Source: RGIG1828 sp045541875
Lineage (GTDB): Bacteria; Bacillota; Clostridia; UMGS1810
Assembly (NCBI GenBank): GCA_045541875.1
Contig: JAZQJX010000039.1
Span: 1 to 29,718 of the forward strand
Direction: 5' to 3'
DNA: 29,718 bases
How positions within the stretch are numbered: position 1 is the first letter of the stretch; the number at the start of each line of letters is the position of its first letter. The notes below the pieces were generated by a model, which saw only the letters and a program-made list of their open reading frames with translations, was not told the DNA's origin and did not search any database. The position numbers were made by a program, and so were the translations under genes. Positions 7,289-14,536 of this stretch are shown here, piece by piece.

Positions 7289-7510
7289 TTATTTATCTTC
7301 AGCCTTTGCTTTGGGAGCGGCTTTCTTGGTTGTGGTTGTTTTTTTAGCGGTTGTTGTCTTTGTTGTTGTTGACTTTGTTGTTTTTTTAGCAGGTGCTTTT
7401 TCGCCGTCTGCTTTTTCAGTTGTTTTCTTTGTTGTTGTCTTTTTAGCAGTTGTTGTTTTTGCTGCAGTCTTTTTTGCAGGTGCTTTTGCTTTTGCTGCTT
7501 TTGATTTTGA
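7289..7510 (-). repeat. Histone-H1-like KKT/TTT repeat tail of trigger factor
   Basis: Codons 426-498 encode imperfect AKKTTT-type repeats (AKKTAAKTTT, AKKTTTKKTT, AKKTTKSTTT, AKKTTTTKKA), strongly basic except for the EKADGEK spacer and the final AEDK. The DNA is a CAA/AAG/GCA-rich quasi-repeat, prone to length change by slippage. This tail causes long open but meaningless frames on both strands in the region. Confidence 0.85.
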
Positions 7511-8785
7511 GTTATCTGCAATGAATGCTACTGCTTTTCTTATCTTAAGGTCTTCTTTCATGGATTCTTTTTCGTTATCACCGATGAGAGTTTTAACTTT
7601 GTCAAGTTCCATGCCGTACATTTCTGCCATTGTTTTGAGTTCTTCTTCAACATCAGCATCTGTCACTTCAACTTTTTCTGCTTTTGCAATAGCCTCTAAA
7701 ACAAGGTTTGATTTAACCTGAGTTTCAGCCTGATCTTTGAACTGTTCTTTGAATGTGTCTACAGTTGTTCCAGTAATCTGCATATACTGTTCCATGTTGA
7801 GACCCTGTGAAGAGAGACGATAACCAAAGTCTCTTATCATATCTTCAATGCGGTTGTCAATCATGCACTGGGGAATTTCAACTTCAGATGCTTCTGTTAC
7901 AATTTCAACGAGTTTGTTTTCATATTCGCCTTTTGTTCTTGCTTCGTTGGATTTGTCAAGTTTTTCCTTGATGCTGTTTTTGTATTCAGCGAATGTTTCA
8001 AATTCACTTACATCTTTTGCAAAATCGTCATCAAGTTCAGGATATTCCTTAACTTTGATTTCTTTAACTGTTACTTTGAATACTGCAGGTTTACCTTTTA
8101 AGTCTTCTGCGTGATATTCTTCGGGGAATGTAACATTAACTTCTGTTTCAACATTTAATTTTGCACCGATGAGTTGATCTTCAAAACCGGGGATAAACTG
8201 ACCGCTTCCGATTTCGAGAGTGTGGTTTGTGCCTTTTCCGCCTTCAAAAGCAACACCGTCTACAAAACCTTCAAAGTCGATTGTGGTGATATCGCCTTTT
8301 TCAACATCTCTGTCTTCAATGTTTACAAGACGGACATTTTTCTCAGCATCCTGCTTGATCTGAGCATCTATATCTTCTTCTTTTGTTTCATATACAACTT
8401 TTTCACATTCGATGCCTTTGTATTCTCCAAGTTTAACTTCGGGTTTAACTGTTACGGTTGCTGTGATAACGAGGGGTGCATCTTCGCCGATTGATTCAAT
8501 ATCAATTTCAGGACGGTCAACAGGATCAATTCCTGCTTCTTTAACTGCAAATTCGTATGCGTCAGGACAAATGAAGTTAACTGCATCTTCATAGAACACG
8601 CCTACACCGTAATATTTTTCGATGATCTTACGGGGTGCTTTGCCCTTTCTGAAACCGGGAAGAGCAATCTGCTTTACGTTCTTTTTGTATGCCTTGTCAA
8701 TTGCTTTTTCAAATGCTTCTTTGTCAACTTCAATTGTAAGTTTGACTGTGTTTTTTTCGATTTGTTCGTTTTTTATAAGTTTCAT
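7289..8785 (-). CDS. tig: Trigger factor with long Lys/Ala/Thr-rich C-terminal tail
   Basis: Ribosome-associated chaperone and peptidyl-prolyl isomerase. The ribosome-docking signature GFRKGKAPR is at residues 44-52. An FKBP-type isomerase domain is near 155-240 (GDITTIDFEGFVDGVAFEGGKG, FIPGFEDQLIG), and the helical chaperone arms run to about residue 425. Typical family length is about 430. This protein has 498 residues because of a 73-residue tail built from AKKT, TTTAKK and PAKKT units, resembling histone H1 or bacterial histone-like tails. An AGGAGGG ribosome binding site precedes ATG 8785. It heads the tig-clpP-clpX unit. The body is certain; the function of the tail is unknown. Confidence 0.95.
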   Translation of the reverse strand: MKLIKNEQIEKNTVKLTIEVDKEAFEKAIDKAYKKNVKQIALPGFRKGKAPRKIIEKYYGVGVFYEDAVNFICPDAYEFAVKEAGIDPVDRPEIDIESIGEDAPLVITATVTVKPEVKLGEYKGIECEKVVYETKEEDIDAQIKQDAEKNVRLVNIEDRDVEKGDITTIDFEGFVDGVAFEGGKGTNHTLEIGSGQFIPGFEDQLIGAKLNVETEVNVTFPEEYHAEDLKGKPAVFKVTVKEIKVKEYPELDDDFAKDVSEFETFAEYKNSIKEKLDKSNEARTKGEYENKLVEIVTEASEVEIPQCMIDNRIEDMIRDFGYRLSSQGLNMEQYMQITGTTVDTFKEQFKDQAETQVKSNLVLEAIAKAEKVEVTDADVEEELKTMAEMYGMELDKVKTLIGDNEKESMKEDLKIRKAVAFIADNSKSKAAKAKAPAKKTAAKTTTAKKTTTKKTTEKADGEKAPAKKTTKSTTTKTTTAKKTTTTKKAAPKAKAEDK

Positions 8786-8843
8786 CTGTAAGAAACCCTC
8801 CTGGATAAAATTTTTGACTTTTTTAAATATATATTAACCGGAT

Positions 8844-9554
8844 TTAAAAATCCAGATTATACGGAGTAAATTCCAGAAAATCAGCAGAAACAAGCCGGAA
8901 TTCTATTCCCTCTGACACTCCTTCAAACGCAGATTTTGCAACCTGACCGTGAAGATGACCGTAGAGGCAACGCTTTACTGAATTTTGGTGAAGTATCTCC
9001 CCGATTGAAGGATCAAGACTGCCATCAGACTTAAGGGGCGGAAAATGGAAAACACATATGACTTCTCTTCCCTCTGAAATCTTTTTTCCTTTTTCAAGAG
9101 AAAGAGAAAGGCGAATGAGTTCGCGCTCATATATCTTTCTGTCTTTTCCGGTAAAGCCGTCACTTTGAGGAAGAATCCACCCTCTTGTGCCGCAAATGAC
9201 CTTTTCCTGTGCGATTATGGCATCGTTTTGCAAAAACTCTATTGTGTCAAATGAGTTTTTCAAAAGAAATGCCCTGAGTTTTGAAAGGCTCTCCCACCAG
9301 TAGTCGTGATTACCTCTCAGAAGTATCTTTTTTCCGGGAAGAGAATTTAAAAATGCAAAATCCTCTTTTGCCTCGTCAAGATACATTCCCCAGGATATGT
9401 CACCGCCCACAATGACGGTGTCATCTTTTCCAACTGTTTTGTTCCATTGGAATTTTATTTTTTCCATATAATTATGCCACGAATTCCCGAACACGTCCAT
9501 TGGCTTTTCAACCCCAAGCGAAAGGTGAAGATCGCTCATTGCATACAAAGCCAT
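8844..9554 (-). CDS. Calcineurin-like metallophosphoesterase
   Basis: A 236-residue cytoplasmic metallophosphoesterase. All core metal-binding motifs are present in order: SDLHL (residues 7-11), GGDISWG (about 51-57), RGNHDYWW (about 80-87), VFHFPP and GHLHGQ. It therefore likely hydrolyses a phosphoester using two metal ions; the substrate cannot be read from sequence. GGAGGAGG lies 9 nt before ATG 9554. Its promoter abuts that of the divergent comEC. The stop codon lies in a small hairpin (GGATTT/AAATCC, 8840-8853), 58 bp before tig, so readthrough into the tig operon is possible. Confidence 0.88.
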   Translation of the reverse strand: MALYAMSDLHLSLGVEKPMDVFGNSWHNYMEKIKFQWNKTVGKDDTVIVGGDISWGMYLDEAKEDFAFLNSLPGKKILLRGNHDYWWESLSKLRAFLLKNSFDTIEFLQNDAIIAQEKVICGTRGWILPQSDGFTGKDRKIYERELIRLSLSLEKGKKISEGREVICVFHFPPLKSDGSLDPSIGEILHQNSVKRCLYGHLHGQVAKSAFEGVSEGIEFRLVSADFLEFTPYNLDF

Positions 9555-9624
9555 ATGTATGTTCCTCCTCCTGAAATAATCATAAAACTACATAACATTC
9601 CAACCTAATTTTCAGTTAAAACAT

Positions 9625-9653
9625 ATTATATACCATATTTTTCATAAAATCAA
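9625..9653 (-). promoter_or_regulatory. Promoter of the metallophosphoesterase gene
   Basis: Minus strand: -35 TTGATT (9653-9648), 17-nt spacer, -10 TATAAT (9630-9625). Its -35 is one base from the -35 of the opposite comEC promoter. Confidence 0.7.
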
Positions 9654-9654
9654 G

Positions 9655-9683
9655 TTGTTAAATGTACAAAAAAATGGTATTAT
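9655..9683 (+). promoter_or_regulatory. Promoter of comEC-holA
   Basis: -35 TTGTTA (9655-9660), 17-nt spacer, -10 TATTAT (9678-9683), predicting a transcript start near 9690. This places the upstream ATG at 9662 outside the transcript and supports ATG 9716 as the comEC start. Confidence 0.7.
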
Positions 9684-9715
9684 ATAGGCAGAAAATTATT
9701 AAAAGGGATAATAAA

Positions 9716-11950
9716 ATGAAAATGTTCAAAAGATTATCGGAATTACAAAGTCATATCATACTCTTTTGCCTGCTTATTCTTCTGTCTTTTTTCTCTGTCA
9801 GAAACTATAATATACATTATAAGCAAAGCGTGGAAAAAATAAACAGTCAATCAGGAAAAATTACCGCTGAGGCAATTATTAATTCTTTTCCCGAAACAGA
9901 GGATGGAGAAACAAAAGCACAGGCAAAAATCATAAAGTGTTCTGTCAAAGATTTTGAAAATCTTAATTTCCTTATGAAATTTCCTGAGGGAAAAGACATA
10001 ATCTCCTGCGGTGATACAATTTCAGTTACGGGAACCGTTGAAAAAGTTTTTGGTGCATCAAATCCCGGAAGTTTTGACTATAAAGAATATCTCAAATCCT
10101 TAAATGTCTCAGGAATTTTCACATCAGATGATGAAAATGTGAAAATCCTGTCACGCCGCGGTTTTCTACTTGATAAGATTTATTCGGTAAGAGACAGATT
10201 CATAAAAACATCTGATATGTTTCTTTCACCGTCTGCATCAGGAACTTTAAGAGCCGTTGTCGGCGGTGACCGCACAGATATTTCACCTGATGATGAGGAT
10301 AATTTTAAAAAATCGGGCGTATATCACATTGTGGCAATATCAGGTCTTCACCTCAGCATTTTTATTTATGCTGCATACGGGGCAATCAGAAGGCTGAATC
10401 TTAAGCGCAAATACAAGGCGATACTTTCGGTGATAACCTGTCTTGTAATCGGATGTTTTGTTCTTGTTTTCACAGGATTCGGAGTGTCTCTCATAAGAGC
10501 ATTTCTAATGTCTTCTATCCTCTCCTTTGCATCCCTTGTGCCAAGGCACTACAGCAGTAAAACCGCTCTATTTCTCACAGGGTTTTTAATGATTATTTTT
10601 ATGCCCTATTGCTTTTATTCCACATCTTTTGCCCTTTCATTTCTTTCAACTCTCGGTGTGCTTGTTGCATTTGATTTCATAAAATATTTAAAAGAAAGGG
10701 ACTTTCTCACAATTCTTTGGGGAAATTATCTTGGAACAACATTTTGCGTTTCGGTTTTCACAAGTCTTTTCACCCTGCCTGTGACCGTTGGAACTTTTGG
10801 ATACATACCTCTCCTCTCATGGATTACCAATGCCTTGATTTTGCCTGTAATGCCGGCTCTTTTGGGTGCAGGCTCGGTTTTTGCCGCCGTGTCCGGATTT
10901 GCTCCTTTGTGGATCCTTAAAGCCATATCAGGTTTTATATCGGGCACATATATTTACATATCATGGGTGGTCAAATCCGTTGCACATGTTGAAAAAGCAG
11001 TTCTTGACATCTATCCTGCTGACGCTATGTATTTTGGAATAACATTAATATCGTTTATCATACTTTCAAAAATCTTTTTTAAACACGGCATGAAAAAGGC
11101 CTTTTGCACTCTTTTGATTTTCGCAGTTGCCCTTGGAGGATTTTTGGTGTATAATAACAGAGACACAGATAACCTTGAAATTGTTTTTGCAGATGTGGGG
11201 CAAGGTGAATGTTGTCTCATTAGTCAGGGGAAAACCTCTGTGTTGATAGATTCAGGGACAAGCGGTGAGACTGATTTTTGCACATCATCTGTTGAGGCAA
11301 TGCTCAGGCATAAAAACATCAAGATGATTGATGCGGCAATTGTGACTCACTACCATTCAGACCACGCAAACATTATGGAAAAACTTTTGTCTGACGGAAA
11401 AATCAGAAAACTGATGCTCCCCGAATATTACAACCCACAGGAATCCGAGGCTGAAGCAATAAAAGAAAAACTTATATATGCCGCACTCAGTTCCAACACA
11501 GAAATTGTATATGTGAAAAGCGGCGCCGGAATGAGTTTTGACAGTGATATGAAAATAGAATTTCTTCTTCCCGGAAGCGATATGTATTTTGACAACAACA
11601 ATATGTCCCTTATCACAAGGCTTGTATACGGTGAAAATTCAGTTCTCCTTTGCGGTGATGCAGAAGAAAAAGAAATTGAAAAACTTGCAGATTATGACAT
11701 TGACTCTGACATCATAAAAATCCCCCATCACGGCGGATACTGTGATAATCTTAAGGATCTGATTGATAAATCATCACCTGAATATGCGGTTATTTCCTGT
11801 TCAAAATATAATTTATACAACCATCCCGACAAGAGAGTTCTGAATATCTTGAAAGACGAAAATATCAAAACAAAGAGAACCGACCAAAGCGGTGCAGTCA
11901 TATTCACTTTGGACAAAGACAGAATTATAAGCGTTAAAGAAATGAGATGA
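9716..11950 (+). CDS. comEC: DNA internalization channel protein ComEC/Rec2
   Basis: A 744-residue polytopic membrane protein. It has an N-terminal DUF4131-like soluble region (about 30-150), the Competence channel domain with VYHIVAISGLHLSIF and about nine hydrophobic helices, and a C-terminal metallo-beta-lactamase-like domain. The last carries DVGQGECCLI, VTHYHSDHANI (HxHxDH), CGDAEEKE and PHHGGY. It forms the inner-membrane channel for single-stranded DNA uptake in natural transformation; the lactamase-like domain may degrade the complementary strand. The start is set at ATG 9716 because AAAAGGGA precedes it by 7 nt and the promoter lies between 9655 and 9683; ATG 9662 would be upstream of transcription. 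It is full length with no disrupted motif. holA follows after 4 bp. Confidence 0.93.
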   Translation: MKMFKRLSELQSHIILFCLLILLSFFSVRNYNIHYKQSVEKINSQSGKITAEAIINSFPETEDGETKAQAKIIKCSVKDFENLNFLMKFPEGKDIISCGDTISVTGTVEKVFGASNPGSFDYKEYLKSLNVSGIFTSDDENVKILSRRGFLLDKIYSVRDRFIKTSDMFLSPSASGTLRAVVGGDRTDISPDDEDNFKKSGVYHIVAISGLHLSIFIYAAYGAIRRLNLKRKYKAILSVITCLVIGCFVLVFTGFGVSLIRAFLMSSILSFASLVPRHYSSKTALFLTGFLMIIFMPYCFYSTSFALSFLSTLGVLVAFDFIKYLKERDFLTILWGNYLGTTFCVSVFTSLFTLPVTVGTFGYIPLLSWITNALILPVMPALLGAGSVFAAVSGFAPLWILKAISGFISGTYIYISWVVKSVAHVEKAVLDIYPADAMYFGITLISFIILSKIFFKHGMKKAFCTLLIFAVALGGFLVYNNRDTDNLEIVFADVGQGECCLISQGKTSVLIDSGTSGETDFCTSSVEAMLRHKNIKMIDAAIVTHYHSDHANIMEKLLSDGKIRKLMLPEYYNPQESEAEAIKEKLIYAALSSNTEIVYVKSGAGMSFDSDMKIEFLLPGSDMYFDNNNMSLITRLVYGENSVLLCGDAEEKEIEKLADYDIDSDIIKIPHHGGYCDNLKDLIDKSSPEYAVISCSKYNLYNHPDKRVLNILKDENIKTKRTDQSGAVIFTLDKDRIISVKEMR

Positions 11951-11954
11951 AAAT

Positions 11955-12941
11955 ATGCTTAAAATCAAGGAAGATATGAAAAGCGGCGAATATAAAAGTG
12001 TCTATCTTTTATACGGCGAAGAGGCGTTTTTGAGAGATTATTACAAAAAGGCTCTGACAGAAAAACTTTTAGACCCTGACCTTGCCGATTTCAACTACAA
12101 GGAATATACCATGGACAAGCCCGACACAGAGGATGTTGCCATGTTTCTTTCATCATACCCCTGTATGAGCGAAAAAAAGGTTATCTTTATAAAAGACAGC
12201 GACATTTTCTATAAGTGCACAGAATCTGTGAGAGAGGACTGGAAAAAAATCTTTTCAGATGTTCCCGATTATGCAGTAATTATTTTTTCCGAAACCAACA
12301 TTGACAAAAGAAGTGCCCTTTTCAAGTATGTCTCGGAGCATTACTGCGTTGACGAATTCCCTTTTCAGAAAGAAGTTGACCTCATTAACTGGATTGAAAG
12401 ATATGCTAAAAGCAAAGGCGCAGGCATCTCAAAAGATGCGGCAAAATATCTTATAGACTGTTGCGGTACATCTATGTATATGCTGAAAAACGAAATTGAA
12501 AAACTTGCTTCATACTGCAGTGCAAAAAAAGTTATAACGGAAGAAGACATCGACATATGTTCATGCAAAATGGTTGAAAGCAAAGTCTTTGAAATGCTTG
12601 ACGCATTTTTGGATAAGGATGCAAAAAAAGGCGGAGAACTTTATGGCGCATTGAAACTTTTGAAAGAGGAACCAATCGCCATAAACAGTGCGGTTTTTGC
12701 AAAGTTCAACCAACTGAAAAAGGTTTTGCTGTTTCCAAAAGGCACTCCCGCATCTGTGATTGCAAGAGAGTTTGGCGAAAGGGATTTTCTGGTGAAGATG
12801 TGGCAAAGGCAGGCAGACAAAACAAATCTTGAAAAGGTGAATAAGATTTTGGAATTATCTGTCGATACAGACCACAGAATAAAAAGCGGACTTTCAGATT
12901 CATGGGCGGCACTTGATGTACTTATTGCGAATATAATTTAA
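11955..12941 (+). CDS. holA: DNA polymerase III delta subunit
   Basis: A 328-residue clamp-loader delta subunit, the wrench that opens the beta sliding clamp during replication. The N-terminal AAA+-like fold has VYLLYGEEAFLRDYYKKAL (P-loop-like but degenerate, as normal for delta). The middle has FPFQKEVDLINWIERYAKSKG and the lid CGTSMYMLKNEIEKLASY, and the C-terminal collar region has FLVKMWQRQADK with a terminal LDVLIANII. Length and motif order match Firmicutes HolA. It starts 4 bp after comEC, a conserved gene pair. The usual downstream rpsT is missing; a strong terminator follows 2 bp after the stop. Confidence 0.92.
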   Translation: MLKIKEDMKSGEYKSVYLLYGEEAFLRDYYKKALTEKLLDPDLADFNYKEYTMDKPDTEDVAMFLSSYPCMSEKKVIFIKDSDIFYKCTESVREDWKKIFSDVPDYAVIIFSETNIDKRSALFKYVSEHYCVDEFPFQKEVDLINWIERYAKSKGAGISKDAAKYLIDCCGTSMYMLKNEIEKLASYCSAKKVITEEDIDICSCKMVESKVFEMLDAFLDKDAKKGGELYGALKLLKEEPIAINSAVFAKFNQLKKVLLFPKGTPASVIAREFGERDFLVKMWQRQADKTNLEKVNKILELSVDTDHRIKSGLSDSWAALDVLIANII

Positions 12942-12943
12942 CA

Positions 12944-12986
12944 AAAACAGAGTTGTGAAAAAGAAAATTTTTCACAACTCTGTTTT
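12944..12986. terminator. Bidirectional terminator between holA and dapA
   Basis: Perfect 19-bp stem AAAACAGAGTTGTGAAAAA (12944-12962) with 12968-12986 and a 5-nt loop. A- and T-tracts at both outer edges let it work for plus-strand holA and minus-strand dapA. Confidence 0.9.
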
Positions 12987-12998
12987 ATTCTTTAAGTA

Positions 12999-13886
12999 TT
13001 ATTTTATAAGTCCATGACTTTTCATAATTTCTTTTAGTAAATTGAAATTCTTTTCTTCCATTTCATAAAGAGGAAGTCTTAAAATTCCTGCATCAAAGCC
13101 CATAAGATTCATGGCAGTCTTTACGGGAATGGGATTCACTTCGCAAAAGAGTGCTTTCACAAGAGTGAAATATTTGAGTTGAAGTTCAGTTGCTTTTTCA
13201 TAGTCACCGTTCAGACAATGCATACACATTTCGTGGGTATCTTTGGGTACTACATTTGAAAGAACGGATATGACACCTTTTGCACCTATGCTCATCATGG
13301 GAACAATTATGTCATCGTTTCCTGAATATACATCAATATTTTCACCGCATCTTGCAATGATATCCACACTTCTTGCAACGTCTCCGCTTGCTTCCTTTAT
13401 GGCAACAATGTTTTCAACCTTTGAAAGTTTTTCAACGGTTTCCGCCTTTATGTCAGAGCCTGTACGCGAGGGTACGTTATAGAGTATGGCAGGAAGGTCG
13501 GTTGATGCGGCAAGTGCCTGATAGTGTTTCTCAAGACCTCTTTGTGTGCTTTTGTTATAATATGGTGCTACCCATAAAAGAGCATCTGCACCTCTTTTTT
13601 GTGCTTCCTTATTCATCATTATTGCGTGGGCGGTGTTGTTACTGCCGGTTCCTGCAATAACAGGGATTCTGCCCTTTGAAACGCTCACGGCGCACTCAAT
13701 TGCATCGAGATGCTCACTATCTTCCAAAGTGGGTGCTTCACCGGTTGTTCCGCAAATAACAAGCGCATCTGTATTTTGTGCAATCTGAAATTCAATCATT
13801 TTTTCAAGTGCATCAAAATTTACGCCTTTTTCGTTGATTGGTGTTACAAGTGCAGTTGCAGAACCTTTAAAAATTGTTTTTTTCAT
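12999..13886 (-). CDS. dapA: 4-hydroxy-tetrahydrodipicolinate synthase
   Basis: A 295-residue TIM-barrel lyase condensing pyruvate with aspartate semialdehyde, the first committed step to diaminopimelate and lysine; diaminopimelate serves peptidoglycan, and dipicolinate in spores derives from the same product. Schiff-base Lys164 is in VAIKEASG. Tyr136 in YNVPSRTG, Thr47-Thr48 in CGTTGEAPTL, Tyr110 in APYYNKSTQRG and Arg141 complete the site. GTGSN near 79-83 is the usual DapA motif, which argues for true DapA over related N-acetylneuraminate lyase. It has its own promoter and shares a terminator with holA. No other lysine genes are nearby. Confidence 0.93.
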   Translation of the reverse strand: MKKTIFKGSATALVTPINEKGVNFDALEKMIEFQIAQNTDALVICGTTGEAPTLEDSEHLDAIECAVSVSKGRIPVIAGTGSNNTAHAIMMNKEAQKRGADALLWVAPYYNKSTQRGLEKHYQALAASTDLPAILYNVPSRTGSDIKAETVEKLSKVENIVAIKEASGDVARSVDIIARCGENIDVYSGNDDIIVPMMSIGAKGVISVLSNVVPKDTHEMCMHCLNGDYEKATELQLKYFTLVKALFCEVNPIPVKTAMNLMGFDAGILRLPLYEMEEKNFNLLKEIMKSHGLIK

Positions 13887-13952
13887 ACAAAATGCCCCCT
13901 TACAAGTTAATTATATTTATGTCGGGTTTCTCAAATGACATTTCTTGATAAT

Positions 13953-13981
13953 ATTATAACTTGTCAGGCGCAATTTGTAAA
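13953..13981 (-). promoter_or_regulatory. Promoter of dapA
   Basis: Minus strand: -35 TTTACA (13981-13976), 17-nt spacer, -10 TATAAT (13958-13953), about 65 bp before ATG 13886. No lysine riboswitch could be seen in this short leader. Confidence 0.75.
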
Positions 13982-14020
13982 GAGATTTCGGTGTTTTTGA
14001 ATTATGGGAATTAATTTCAT

Positions 14021-14046
14021 GATGTGTCCTTTTTATGGGACACATC
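14021..14046. promoter_or_regulatory. Inverted repeat upstream of the small membrane protein gene
   Basis: GATGTGTCC (14021-14029) and GGACACATC (14038-14046) are perfect 9-bp arms with an 8-nt loop TTTTTATG. TATTAT at 14053-14058 follows, so the palindrome could be an operator overlapping the promoter of the gene at 14101, or a hairpin in its leader. Confidence 0.5.
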
Positions 14047-14100
14047 GTTTGTTATTATCTATATAAATCAAAAGATAAAATTCCCGAAGGAGGAAAAATT

Positions 14101-14379
14101 ATGACAAACGTACATACAATTCCTTACATGAGACCATACGGAGTGTGCAACAAAGATGTTCCCGCACTTAAAAGCATTACGAAACCAAGAAAAAAAGTAA
14201 GAAAAGAAAATGCAGAACTCATCTTTCTCATAACCTTGCTAACACTCGGAAACATTATTGCAATCTGCAAATCAGCCTCTTTTTCTTTAGGACTTTTCGG
14301 ATGTTTTCTCGGAAGTGTTTTATTGATTTCACTGGCTGGGATAGTTTTTGGGGCTGTTAAAGGATTATTCAGACGATAA
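14101..14379 (+). CDS. Small two-helix membrane protein of unknown function
   Basis: A 92-residue protein from ATG 14101, chosen because GGAGG at 14090-14094 sits 6 nt upstream; the in-frame extension back to 14035 would begin inside a palindrome. Residues 1-39 are a soluble, Lys/Arg-rich N-terminus (TKPRKKVRKENAE). Two hydrophobic segments follow at about 40-56 (LIFLITLLTLGNIIAIC) and 60-86 (GLFGCFLGSVLLISLAGIVFG), ending GLFRR. The basic N-terminus should stay in the cytoplasm. I recognise no family. It is a single gene between dapA (divergent) and the aro operon (convergent). Confidence 0.65.
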   Translation: MTNVHTIPYMRPYGVCNKDVPALKSITKPRKKVRKENAELIFLITLLTLGNIIAICKSASFSLGLFGCFLGSVLLISLAGIVFGAVKGLFRR

Positions 14380-14385
14380 ACTGCG

Positions 14386-14402
14386 TATCCTAATTTGGGA
14401 TA
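14386..14402. terminator. Weak hairpin after the small membrane protein gene
   Basis: TATCC (14386-14390) pairs with GGATA (14398-14402) around a 7-nt loop, followed by GGAAAAAA on the plus strand and preceded by the same run read as TTTTTT-CC on the minus strand. It could end the aro operon or be part of the adjacent structured element. Confidence 0.3.
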
Positions 14403-14433
14403 GGAAAAAATGATTCAGAATTGAGAAATTGAA

Positions 14434-14493
14434 TGCCACCCGGGAAACATTCACGGGTGGCACGACAGCCCGAAGGCGTACAAAGGTACGTCG
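14434..14493. repeat. GC-rich structured intergenic element
   Basis: TGCCACCCG (14434-14442) and CGGGTGGCA (14454-14462) form a perfect 9-bp stem. CGTAC (14477-14481) and GTACG (14486-14490) form a second hairpin with loop AAAG. The block is much richer in GC than its AT-rich flanks, and ATTGA...AAT / ATTAATCAAT motifs bracket it. This looks like a dispersed palindromic (REP- or MITE-like) element or a structured RNA. It may also help end the aro operon, 44-75 bp after the aroF stop. Repetition elsewhere in the genome cannot be seen here. Confidence 0.45.
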
Positions 14494-14536
14494 AGGGTGA
14501 GATTAATCAATTATGGACTTTTTTTACATCCCAAAA

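Noticed and set aside
7237..7521. Minus-strand open frame rich in QQ/KK overlapping the end of tig
   Set aside because: It is a +1 frame of the CAA/AAG-rich trigger-factor tail with no independent start signal; the plus-strand frame here is likewise an artefact.
14450..14500. T-box-like text GGGTGGCACG in the structured element
   Set aside because: The T-box core needs GGGTGGNACCGCG; here ACC is ACG and the rest does not fit. No plus-strand gene follows that it could control, and no specifier stem is visible.
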